Part shown: positions 1 to 10,135 of the stretch, piece after piece
Layout: each line of letters starts with the position of its first letter
Numbering within the stretch: position 1 is the first letter of the stretch
Position numbers and translations under genes: made by a program
Source of the DNA: Lentinus brumalis
Taxonomy: Eukaryota; Basidiomycota; Agaricomycetes; Polyporales; Polyporaceae
Reading direction: 5' to 3'
DNA: 64,000 nt
Assembly: GCA_001792895.1 (NCBI GenBank)
Contig: MARA01000032.1
Coordinates: forward strand, 186,001 to 250,000
The notes under the pieces: generated by a model
Told to the model about the DNA's origin: nothing
Database searches by the model: none
What the model saw: only the letters and a program-made list of their open reading frames with translations

Positions 1-1325
1 TGCGCTGCTGTCGCAGCGCCTCCCATTTCCCCCCCGTCCATTGGCGCAGGGGCCTGAGGTTGACAACATCGAGCAGTACGACTGCGAGATGTTGTGGACC
101 TGCAGCTGCTTGCGGGTATATTTCGACCCCGATGAAGGGGGGTTCTACCACATCGAGAGGCATCTCGATGCAACACACGTCGTAGTGGGGCCGCTCGCAC
201 TGGCTCCGCCAATCGCAGTCTTCGCGACAGGTGTCGAGCCGGTGCGCACCACCGCGACGAAGTTGACGAGGGACGAGCCGCTCCTCGTTTTGAGTAGTTG
301 TGTGCACGGCATATGTGCTATTCAGGCACCGGTGAGTTCTCTGCTATATGTACTGCTACGATTAACAGCCTAACGACCGCTCGTATCAGGCCCAAACCAC
401 CTCCGACCTGGTCTTCGCTGACCTTGTCAATGCTCCTTCTCCTTCCCCGAGGAAGAGAAAGCGCGGCTCCGTCGCTAACTCCGACCAACATCCGGGCGAC
501 ACAAAGCCGCCTCCGATCGCCGGACCCTCGGAACGCCCCAAGGGCAAAGGTAAAGGCAAGGCTGTCTGCGTTGCCCCACCCGCACCTCCCGTCGACGCGC
601 CAGAGCAGAAGAAGCTCCCATCGCGCGCCTCACCGTCCTCGCCCAAGGACTGTGACCCTTTCGTCTGCGGTATCGACGAGTGCACGGAGGAATTCCCCAG
701 CGAGGTGGCTTGGGAGGCTCACATGAAGGCGACGCACGGGCTGTTCGGGGGCAACTGGGTAAAGGGCGCGGCGTGTCGTCATGACAAGTGCAAGAAGAAG
801 AACCCCCCGACCCACTTCGCGGCGTGGAACACCTTCGTGCGACACCACCGCAGCGCTCACAGGGAGCGGCGCAAGTCGCCTATCGTCTGCCCCGAGTGCG
901 GTCTTGTCTTCTCTCGGCACGACCCTCTATGGCGACACATCGAAACCCAGCACGAGCCCAAGTCCGAGGAGCTTTACAAGCAATTGGGGAAGCGTTCACG
1001 GACCAAGGGCACGAGCAAGGCGCCGACCAAGAGCAAGAGCAAGGCTCAGACAAAGTCCGGGGTCGCAACACAGAGCAGCACCCGCACCCGCACCCGCACC
1101 GCCGCGGCGCCAGTCGCAGGACCGAGCCGGACTCGCCACCGCGAAGACTCGCCCGACGAGAATGCTCACGGGGAGGACGAGGACGAGGAGGATGCTCCGG
1201 AGGACTCTGGTTCGGAGTGGGACGAGCGGCCGAAGAAGAAGAAGAAGAAGAAGTCGCACAAATGAGCTACGTCGTGAGTCTCCTCCACCTCCTCAACGTC
1301 CTTCTGTCTTCTGACTCTCCTCCTT
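1..1325 (+). repeat. Inverted duplication, unit A (zinc-finger locus)
   Basis: This stretch matches 11605-10127 on the opposite strand through both exons, the intron and about 60 bp of 3' flank. The match continues past the stop codon (GTCGTRAGTCTCCTCCACC in both copies) and fades near 1325. Its left limit is not visible because the window begins inside it. Confidence 0.85.
2..1265 (+). CDS. C2H2 zinc-finger protein, copy A (5' end outside window)
   Basis: Two exons are visible: 2-331 and 390-1265, joined in frame across a 58-bp intron (GTGAGT donor, TATCAG acceptor). The first exon encodes a conserved N-terminal module with the motifs EQYDCEMLWTC, RVYFDPDEGGF and VVGPLALAPPIAVF, which I do not recognise as a named domain. 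The second exon encodes a basic KGKGKGK linker and then three zinc fingers: C-x4-C with HMKATH, CRHDKC with HHRSAH, and CPECGLVFSRHDPLWRHIETQH-like with canonical C-x2-C-x12-H-x4-H spacing. The tail is acidic followed by a lysine run. A DNA-binding or chromatin role is inferred from the fingers only. The start codon lies left of the window; the inverted copy at 11580-10184 suggests about 24 residues are missing, beginning MSEFDFSDSDSDS. The frame is intact here, unlike the other copies. Confidence 0.72.
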
Positions 1326-2311
1326 CTTCCTTCGGCAGGTTGTTCTGGATCCGTCATGTATCGTCAGCTCGCCATATCTCATCGTCGTCGTACGTATCTC
1401 TCCCCGGTTGTCATCATAGTCCACTTTCCGTACCGCATCCTGTTGTCTGTTGTCTCCCATAGCATCCTCTGCATACCACTCCATCGCATCCGTCTGCTGT
1501 CTCTTCGCATCATCGTCTGTTGTCTCTCTTATCATTATTGTTCCATCTCACGTCCTCAATCTACTTACTAGTATGAAGTAGTTATCGCTACTCGCTATAC
1601 CCGACTACTTACCTATACCCAGCACCTATCGGTGACTATCCCCCACAATGTACTCCGCTCTCAATCATCGTTCTCGATACCAGTCTCCCACATTCAAGTT
1701 CGAATCTCCCGAGTCCCGAGTCCCCGAGACCCTACACTCGCACACGCTAAGATGGGCGGCGCGACGAGCGCTCCCCCACATGAACCATCTGCATCAAAGA
1801 TGCCCTAAGATGCCTCGGGAAAATGAGCTCGAGGCTGCAATATAAAGCCAATCTCAAGTCTATCTCCCCCTGTGTCTCCCGATCTTTCTCTCCTGATGCC
1901 GGCGGCACGCATGCGCACAGCACACCACAAGGCCCCAGAGAGCCCAACAACAGCCAACTGCACTTACAATGACATCCAGGCTACATATGGGCGCGAGCGC
2001 CGCGTCGACCTCCAGCAACTCGCGTACGCGCAGATCTTGATGTTCGCACAGACCCAACGTAGGCAGCAGAGCGCATCTAGGATAATAAATACTTAGTCTA
2101 GCGTACAACAGGAGCGTACAGTCGACAGCAGCTATGTAGTGAGCGAGCGAACGAGCGAAAGCAAAGCGCGAACATGACGAATAAGTACATAGCAATACAG
2201 AAATGCAAAGTGTCCGACGCTGCCAGTAGAGTCCTGAGCGCAGCGAGCCACGCGTACACCAAGACGGACGCATCTTGATCATCCTCCCCGTCCTCCTTGT
2301 CCTCCTTGATA
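1266..2311. other. Intergenic, no gene recognised
   Basis: Pyrimidine-rich sequence follows the zinc-finger gene (1270-1620). No ORF here resembles a known protein and none is supported by splice signals. The right part is probably the 3' UTR of the methyltransferase gene on the minus strand. Confidence 0.5.
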
Positions 2312-5300
2312 CTACTCACATCCCCATCCCCATCCTGAGCGCCACCGCCACCGCCCCGCTCGAGTACGACTCCTCGAAGTCGCGCGACGACCGAGACAGC
2401 GCGCACGCATCCACACCCACTCAGCGATCGCCCTCCACGCTCGCCCCATCCCAGTTCTCGACGCGCGCACCATCGCGCAACCCCGCCCTCCCGCGCGCAC
2501 CTCCACAGTCGCATGCGCAAGCCCCAGCTGGCTCCTCGACCGCATCTTCCTCAGCTCCCTCACGCCCATCTTCCCGCCCTCCGAGTCCGCGCGCGCCCTC
2601 CCCGGCGGGCTCTCCTCGACGCCCGGCAGGCTCGGGATCGACATCGCCGACGCGCTCACGCTCGCGCCCGACCCCACCAGCCGCGGCGTCGACGCAGCCG
2701 CAGCCGCGAGGTGCCCGAGGCCGCCGCCCGGGCTCTCGCGCGCCGTCGGCGAGCGCAGGTGCGCCATCGACGCCTTCGTGAACTCGAACACCTGGCTCGC
2801 CTTCTTCTTGAGCGACGTCCGGCTCGGCCGCGCGCGCACCTTCAGCGGCGGCCCGGGCTCGAGCGCGGGCAGGAGCGTCGGGCCGTCGGCGAAGGAGGCC
2901 ATGAGCGGGCTCTGCAGCAGCGTGTCGTCCGACGAAGGCCCCGCAGAAACTCGAGGGAACTGGACACTGTCTTGCAAGCATGTCGAAGAGCCGTTCGTCC
3001 CCGGAGAGAGTATGCGAACTTTCGAGTTCGAGCGCGTGTGGAGCACGCGGGCAGGGGAGCGGATGTCGGGCATGGAAGGGGTGATGAGGGACAGCTTCGG
3101 CCGTCTAGCCTTCGGCGACTTCCCTATGCCGACTTCTGGAGGCGGAAGTGGTGGTAGTTTCTTCTCCGGAGTGACGACCTTGCCACCCTTCGCGATCGGT
3201 GCAGACTTGCTACGCCACCAGGGAAGGAGTGGCCGTTTGCTCTTCGGTGCCGGTTTCCGTATGGCGTCCTCGGTAGGCAGCGCGGTGTGCGAACCGAAGG
3301 TGTGATCCATGCGGATGCTTTCAGGTGCGCTGAGTACCGAGCCCGAACGACCACGTCCAGTGGCCCCTTGTGCTATGGAAAGACAGTCAGATGAGGTTTA
3401 TGACGACCGACATATATGCGTACCTGGAGCCTTCACGTTCATTACCGTCCCTGTGCTGGAGAAGGATGACGAGGTAGCCACGGGAATGTCGATGGGCACT
3501 GCGGTCATATAGCCGAAAGACGAGCTCTCTCCATGGACTACGTCGACAATCTTCCAGCCCGCAGTCTGCACAAGCGCGGCCATCTCGCGCAATGTACGCT
3601 CTTGCGCGTTGAACGTCACTCGCATCTACTCGCAGTTTCGTTGAGCTACAGACCGTCAAAGCGGATCACAGGACGCGTACCGTCAAGTCCAACCAGTACG
3701 CGTTTGCATTAGCCTTGCCGAGATTGGGCAAGAGAGGCGAACCTTGAGGCGCCAAGGAGCGTACCATGCCTGGGAGAGGGTCTTCTTCCGATGCCGCGTC
3801 CTCGTCCTCGTCGTAGCATGCATGAGGTAGGATGTGATCCGCAATGAGGAGCTTCGTGTCCGGCGTTGCTGCTCGACGAAGATTCAAGAGGATCCTGCAT
3901 ATATCATGAGTATAGAATCACAACGAGCAGCGATGTACTCACTTGGTCACAAACGCGTCCGGCCAGTCATGCGTCACAACCCTCAAAATGTACACAGAGG
4001 GCGCCGCAGGCTCTATCGAATTAGGGAGGAAAAGCGCGGGCTGTGGCAGAAAGAAGTCATGCCCTAAGAACATCGCTCGCCCGGAGTCCAACATCTCCGG
4101 ACACCGCTCGCGCCATGCCTGCAGAATGGGTGAGTACCTGAGATCACCTGAAGCAGACTCGGCGACTTACAGCAACCCCATGTTCGACCACCTGTGGCCG
4201 GTCCTGTATGACGAACTTCAGGTGTGGGAAGGTGTGCGCCAACAGCATGGCGGTGGATCCTATGCCTCCGCCTACGTCAACGACCACGGATCCCTCCTTC
4301 AGCTCATGCCAAGGAAAGCCTGGAAGTCGGGTGAGTGGCGTCAGAGTAGGCCGCGGAATTCACTGACCTCCGATGATGGCACCTGGGACCTCCCAGGCAG
4401 CAGTTCCCGTCATAGCCGGACCGAACCTCTTCAGCCTGGCTTCATTCCCTGGTCGCTCCAGCCACTCGAAGTAGGGAAGCTCAGTGTCGAACGCGACGTT
4501 GAAGGGTGCATGCATGGCATGCACGCCTTCTGTCGACTTGGGGGACAATGTGGGCAGATAACAATCCGCGAGGTAGCTCGCAGACTTGAACAGCTCGTCC
4601 GTACTGTCAAGGCACCATCAGCGCCACTCGGTAAATAACGACTGAGCCTGACGCACGAGAGGTTGACGAAAGCGGCAATGCCATTGGTGGATTCGTATTT
4701 ATCCTGCGATCTGGGCCATGGCGTGAGTCTACCGTTGGTGAGACGGGCGATGTGATACATACGGACGCCGCAGGTCCTCCGGAGTCTTCCCAGAGTCCAT
4801 GATGGCAGAGATGCGATTGTTGGCGAAGACATTCGGACGGACCTCTCGCGTAATGTGGTGCGTAGCGAGAAGACGAAGCATGTGTGCTGGGAGGATGCGT
4901 CAATACGGACATTGTGGCAGAGACCACACGAACGTACCCAGTTTCCCTTCCTCGACGTTGACGTGTCGACTGAGCTCGCTGACGTGCATGCCGTCCGGGC
5001 CCGCCGCTCGCAGAAGCTCGACAGTATGGGAGGCCTCGAGGAAGCGGAGGCACGCGGGTAGATGGTACTGCACGACGCTCAGCAGCGTCTAGCATGCGCG
5101 AAAGGGGAGACTTACAGCCATCGCGGCATCGCAGAGCGTGAGGAAGGGACGATGGACAGTCGCGCCAATCTGACCACATGCCGCCACAATTCGGTTCGTA
5201 GCGGCGATGACATCCGGATGGGAGGCCAGAGATTCCGCAGCGTCGAGGGACTGGTCGTGCTCTTCCGTCGGGTAGTACGGCATGTCGAGCGAGGGAAAGT

Positions 5301-5592
5301 CGAGCACATTCACAGTCACGTCCGAGTCGAGGGAGGCGCCGTTGCCAGTGCGGCGGGGCGTCTTCGGGCTGCGTGCTGCAGAATAAGGCACGTACTCGTC
5401 TTCCGTCTCATCGTCGTCTTCTGCCCGGGGTGCTCGTCGGCGATACGGGGTGCATGGAGAAGTGAGCACGGCGTAGGGCGTCGTGGGTGTCGGGGAAGAG
5501 GAGTCGAGGGACGCGTCACGATAAATGCGCTCGATGTCGTCGAGTGCGTCGCCAATCAGGGCGTACAGAGAGCGAAGAGCCGCGAATGTCAT
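2312..5592 (-). CDS. O-methyltransferase with basic, proline-rich C-terminal extension
   Basis: A multi-exon SAM-dependent O-methyltransferase of the plant/fungal type. It begins MTFAALRSLYALIGDALDDI at 5592. The winged-helix dimerisation part includes LPACLRFLEASHTVELLRAA and VSELSRHVNVEEGKLG. The Rossmann fold shows VVVDVGGGIGSTAMLLAH (SAM loop). The C-terminal core reads LLIADHILPH and ends with AQERTLREMAALVQTAGW and SSFGYMTAVP. Unlike typical ~400-residue members, the frame continues through a further intron into about 300 residues rich in Pro, Ser and Lys (LLPWWRSKSAPIAKGGK, KKLPPLPPPEVGIGK). The methyl acceptor is unknown; such enzymes usually methylate phenolic hydroxyls. The last ~70 residues before 2312 are low complexity and the true stop may lie in another frame, so the 3' limit is approximate. 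Confidence 0.78.
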
Positions 5593-5741
5593 GGCTCGGG
5601 ACCGCGTCGAGAGCCGTCGTCGTCGCGTTGGAGGTCGGCGAAGAGGGCGTCGTCGCCGTTGATGACGATGGGCAGAGGGCAAGGGACGGGGGCCGCGGAG
5701 AGAGGGCCTGGGTGTGGTGACATGGACTTATGTTGGGGATG

Positions 5742-5749
5742 ATATATAG
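5742..5749 (-). promoter_or_regulatory. TATA-like box of the methyltransferase gene
   Basis: On the minus strand CCTATATATC lies about 150 bp upstream of the ATG at 5592. The same CCTATATAT core precedes the kinase genes in this window. Confidence 0.4.
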
Positions 5750-8376
5750 GGATCGCGAGAGGGACGGGGCGTCGGTGCACGTCAGAAAGGGTTGCAGAAC
5801 AAGGATCAGCATCCACGCCTTCCACAGACTGCCGCTTTAGGCAACCAGACGCGTCCTGTCACGATCCTCTCCTCCTCGGTCACACCGCCACCGACGCGGC
5901 ACGGCTCCGCCAGCGCTGATCCTCCCGCCACCCCTTGCCCTTTCCCGTCTCTCTCCCCGGCCACGCCGCACGCTCCTCTCTCAGGCACCCCGGGGTCTTC
6001 ATCCCCGCATAGCAATCCCCGCGTCAACTCCCCGGCGCGCATGTAAGTAAGTAGTGCGGCGCATTCATAATTGTACAATGAGGCTGCTTACCGTCTTTTC
6101 TGCTCATTAAATGTTCGTTTAGGGCCATGCTATCGTCCTCGTCCTCGGTAGGAACATGCATCTCGTCCTCGGGCACGCGTCCCGCACTCCAGCCCACGAA
6201 CGGCCTCGAACTTACAGGGCAGTGTGCGGTCCCGAGCTCGCACTACGTATCGCCCCCGCTAGGCGATATCCAATATCGTGCATTCCACCCTGTTCCCACA
6301 CCCCCAGACAGGCATGCTGCTTATGGAGCTCACGTCTCCGCCGCTCCCAGCTCTCGACACCAGACGACTAATGCCCCGAGTGAGCTTCATCTTGTGGCTT
6401 GCATGCCGCGGTCGTGACGCGCCTCAGACCAGGTGCCGCACATTAACCCACCCCGAGGTTGACCCGCCGTCCACGCTCTCGGGCGCGAATCGCGTTCGCA
6501 CTCAGGCGCAGGAGGCCCAAGCGGCGTCACGCTCAGGAACGGAAGCCCTCCCGCCGCTACTAGAAGCCCGAGGCTGCAAGTGAGGCGAAGAAAGGCTCTC
6601 GACAGCCTGAGACAGTGCGACGGACACGGACTGCCCACGAGCACACCTATCTTCCGGAACTTCTCCATACTAACACCGTCGCGAGCACGTCAAACTAAAC
6701 TCTATATGTTAGTGTATTGGTTTCTAGAACTTAGGCTCTATACAACAACGGCGGACTTGTTTCTATCTGCGTATCTGCGTAATAGTACCATGAGAGGAAG
6801 AGCCTCTGGAAGAGAAGGAGCAGCTGTCCGACACCATGATTAGTTGGGGATGTGGCGATGGAGTAGGATGGAGTACGGGTCAGACTGGATGGCGAGGGCT
6901 GCTACTCATTCTCGTCATTGCCCTTTCCAGAGCGAGTCGAGCTCATAAGCCCGGGAGCTACCGATCGGAGGGTTACTTGCAGCCTCCCGCTCGGGCAGCT
7001 GCGGATGGGAGAATCGTAGCGGAGGGAGCATTCTGGCTATGTACGGCTTCCCGAGGAGGCAGACGGAGTCGCCCAAAGCCGATACATATTCTTAGATTTG
7101 GGCCCATGCCCGTTCGTGCGCCGCTGGAGCCTGGTACGCAGCTGTTGAATAGAACTGGCGGACGCGAAGGAAGCCGGATTGGGGAACTCGCGGTGTACGG
7201 TGTACCCACGAGCCTCCGACCCTCCCTCGACGTTCGTCCCGGGCATCCCAATGACACATGGACATGTACATCCGATATGCTCCCGGATGTACCGCGCTTG
7301 GCTTCTCGCCATCTACGTCATCACGTCCGCGCTGCAAGCTGGTTGCAGACGATGTCGGAATGTGGCAGCGCCCGCAGGCCCGGAGTCGCTACAGCGCCAT
7401 GTAAGGGGGTCGTCTTGCCCAGTGGACCGAGAAACCACCCGGTCTGGTTCCTGTATTGGGTGCGAGCAGGACAGCGGTCATGAGGCCGGGTAGTCGATGG
7501 GTAGCGGTGAAAGATGGGCGGGAAGGATCCGCATCGCGATCCTTAGACTGGGTCGAAAGCACCCTCGGACGTTGAGAGGCTTGCTGAGGGAGGGGACAGA
7601 AGCCGCTCCAGTGATTGAGTCGAGATGAGCGGTGTGAGTGACTCGAGCGATGCCGTGCTACGCTTGGGTTTTCGATAATTCCTTGATGACGGCGTGAGCA
7701 CTGGCAGTATGTCGCACAGCTTGCAAGAGAGACTTACGATACGGTGTCTTGTAGTATTTCTTCAAGTATGGTTTGGTCGCGGGTCTCGAGCGCTTTCTCG
7801 CAGCTTCCTCGCATACCACCAAGACCCCTGCGCGATAGGCATCTCCAAGTCACAAACACCATGACGACGTACTGCACCTGGCGGACGCGCCCGAGTTCAA
7901 TATTTGTGGCGTTAGGGGACAGTGCGTGTGGACCTGTTGCAGGGTCGGTCCTATGTAGCAGGCGCAAGCCCATGAAAGAGGAGGGAGGTCACGATAAACT
8001 CAGCGACGCGGTCGGATAGACGGCATAGCGGTAGAACTTGTCGGAAGTGGTAAAGACAAGCAGCACGCGCTCAAACCCGACTGCGTAACTGGAGGCCAGT
8101 ACGAAAGAGTGATGCCAGTGACCACGAAGCGGACTCTGAAGTGGCTCTTCGGGACGCGATGATCGAGATCCTGTCCAATACGTGAGGGGATAGAGACTGC
8201 CAGAGTGTAAGAGCCGCGTTTGCGTCGGACGATGCGGGCGGGGCTCCGGGTCGGTAGTTGGGTAGCGGTGTACATGTGTGCGCTGTGTTCGTTCGCTCTG
8301 TTGCACCTGCGTGCTGAAGGGCGTTGACGGTGTCTCGTGTGCAGGGTAATGCATGATGAGCCTCGTGTGCGAAGGG
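5750..8376. other. Long gene-poor stretch, one weak candidate gene
   Basis: A Ser/Pro-rich open frame at about 5823-6046 (+) can be spliced (GTAAGTAAGT donor near 6043, TTTAG acceptor at 6121) to 6123-6461, but no upstream ATG was found, so it is not called as a gene. From 6600 to 8376 no ORF looks like a known protein. A minus-strand frame near 7740-7970 ends at a plausible splice donor but has no recognisable partner exons. Confidence 0.4.
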
Positions 8377-8700
8377 GTCGTAGAAGGCTTCCAGAGACCA
8401 GAGGAGACAGCGCGCGTCGTCTTCGAAGGAACATGACGATGACGACTACAGCGAGGATCGTCGCCCGAAGAAGAAGACGAGGAAGAATGCAGAGACCCCG
8501 CAGCTTCGCTGCAACCTGTGCCCTGCTACCTGCACGACCCAGTTGAACCTCGATAGGCATCTGTCTAGCGTCCACCTGGGCATCCCCAGCCAGCCCTGTC
8601 CTGTTTGCGGGGAAACGTTCTCACGGGAACTGAAGATGCCCTCAAGCGACATAAGAAAGATGTGCACGGTGGTGATAGCCTTGTAGACAGTGATTCGAGA
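8377..8700 (+). pseudogene. C2H2 zinc-finger fragment with frameshift
   Basis: An exon-like segment follows a TAG acceptor at 8376. It encodes an acidic then basic stretch and a canonical finger (CNLCPATC, then LDRHLSSVH). The second finger starts CPVCGETFSRE and then shifts frame; its second half (DALKRHKKDVHGG) continues in another frame. Removing five bases near 8627 would restore C-x2-C-x12-H-x4-H spacing exactly. No intron fits five bases, so this looks like a disabling indel or an assembly error. It is related in layout to the zinc-finger copies at 2-1265 and 10184-11580. Confidence 0.6.
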
Positions 8701-8799
8701 ATCCGAGATTTCGAGGGAGTGACCGCTCTGGCAAAAGACGTTTATAAGAGACATAGTTCGGAGCCAAAGCATGCGCAGCTTCACTCACCTATAAGTACC

Positions 8800-9260
8800 C
8801 GTGGCCGAAGCCGAGTGGTAGCCTGGGCCGCGGCCTCAGAATCTGCCGCGCAGTGTCGCTCGCAGAAGGAGACTGTCGTGTGGCTGGCTGCAGTCACAAC
8901 GGCTGAACGGCGGAGGTCTGCACGTCATATTGCTGCACGTATTCCTCGGGTGCGCACATATGACATCTCGAGGTCCAGCGGCCAGCAGGACCTCGGGGTG
9001 AGTCGGACAGCCTTCGGCGGTACCAGGGCTAGAGGTCCGACCCTCAAGGTGAGACGGTCGGCCTCAGAACGAATATGGTAACGGCACGGGTGATCATCGT
9101 GCGGGTCATAGCAGACATGGTAATGAGCGCAGTACCAGATGGTCTGCACATCGTATTGCTGTGCATACCCCTCCGGCTGGTCGAAGTCCGGAAGCAGCCG
9201 GTGGGCACCTTTTCGGAGAGCCGATGAGGGGCTTCAGGAGACGGTCTGCTTCGGACTCAC
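8800..9260 (-). pseudogene. Diverged fragment of the zinc-finger family N-terminal module
   Basis: The minus strand encodes QQYDVQTIWYC, then CYDPHDDHP and VGPLALVPPKAV. This aligns with EQYDCEMLWTC, YFDPDEGGF and VGPLALAPPIAV of the zinc-finger copies. The stretches SEADRL and QQYDVQT both occur twice about 200 bp apart, so a piece was duplicated in tandem. Frames are interrupted, and the finger part lies on the opposite strand just to the left, suggesting local rearrangement. Interpretation as a relic is inference. Confidence 0.5.
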
Positions 9261-9469
9261 AGGCGAGCCCTTCTCGACGACTTGAATCGGTCATCGGCCG
9301 TGGGATCTACGAGGGTCCTTCTGGGAGGTCGGTGAACATTTTGAGTACTCAGGATGGTGGACGGGACTGGGTGGATGGAGGTTTCTTCCGAGCAGTAGCT
9401 AGAGGGGCGGCTGTCCCCGGCTCGCTTCCCCAAACTCATCTCACTCGGGACGAGCTGCGCTGGCTTCCC

Positions 9470-10135
9470 GCTCGCATGGGTGGGCAGGCAAGTGTTCAAG
9501 CGCGAGTACTCCAGATCGGGGCATCCTCCCAATGTCCCGGAAAGCTTGGAGACGGAGAAGGGGCATTTGCAGTGCATTTTGCGCACCCCACTATCAGTCT
9601 GGGCCTCTTTGCCTTTGCACGAGATGTCCAGCATGCGAAGAGACGGCCCTCTCCGCGTCGTGACCCAGACGACGCCAATTCACCAGGTCTCGCGCATCAT
9701 CCTCCATCCCCGCGACTGGACCGTCTCGTGTTGATCAGAATTGCCGACCGAGGCTGGACCGCCGCATTCGTGTGTTCTTGGAACGCTTCATGACAATTGC
9801 GCACAGGATAGAGGAACTTGTGATTTGCACGAAGTCGCCGTACGACGACCTTCTGGGATCTCTCCCGGCCGCGAATCGCCTAGACTCCGACATCTCCGTC
9901 ATCGACCAGGTCAGGATCACGGTCTGCCGCCCCGTACAAGACTTTGTGCATGTCGTCCAGGGCCTCGCAAAAGACGCCAATGGATCGTCTCGACCAGTGC
10001 TGAAAGTGCACATCAACGCGGCCGTGCCCCGCTACAGCGAGCTCGACCTCCAGCGACTCTTCCGCGGCTTCGCACCGAATTTTCTTCCCACCGTTCTCGA
10101 GTCTGGAAAGAGCGAGGCATGGGTATGGTCTGCCA
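9470..10135 (+). pseudogene. Broken hypothetical coding region
   Basis: Two adjoining frames look coding by composition. The first ends with RDGPLRVVTQTTPIHQVS and HPRDWTVSC before a stop at 9732. The second (9772-10135) carries FLERFMTIAHRIEELVICT, SDISVIDQVRITVCRPVQ and LDLQRLFRGFAPNFLPT. They could be one gene broken by a frameshift or joined by an unrecognised intron. No family was recognised. The 3' part abuts the duplicated zinc-finger unit at ~10127, so the gene may have been truncated by that duplication. Confidence 0.4.

Noticed and set aside
1648..1715. tRNA-like B-box (GTTCGAATC) near 1699
   Set aside because: No A box at proper distance and no cloverleaf could be folded by eye.
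2421..3157. Long Arg/Ala-rich frames overlapping the methyltransferase tail
   Set aside because: Composition is that of a shifted frame of a GC-rich coding region; the frame with LLPWWRSKS and LPPLPPP motifs is better supported.
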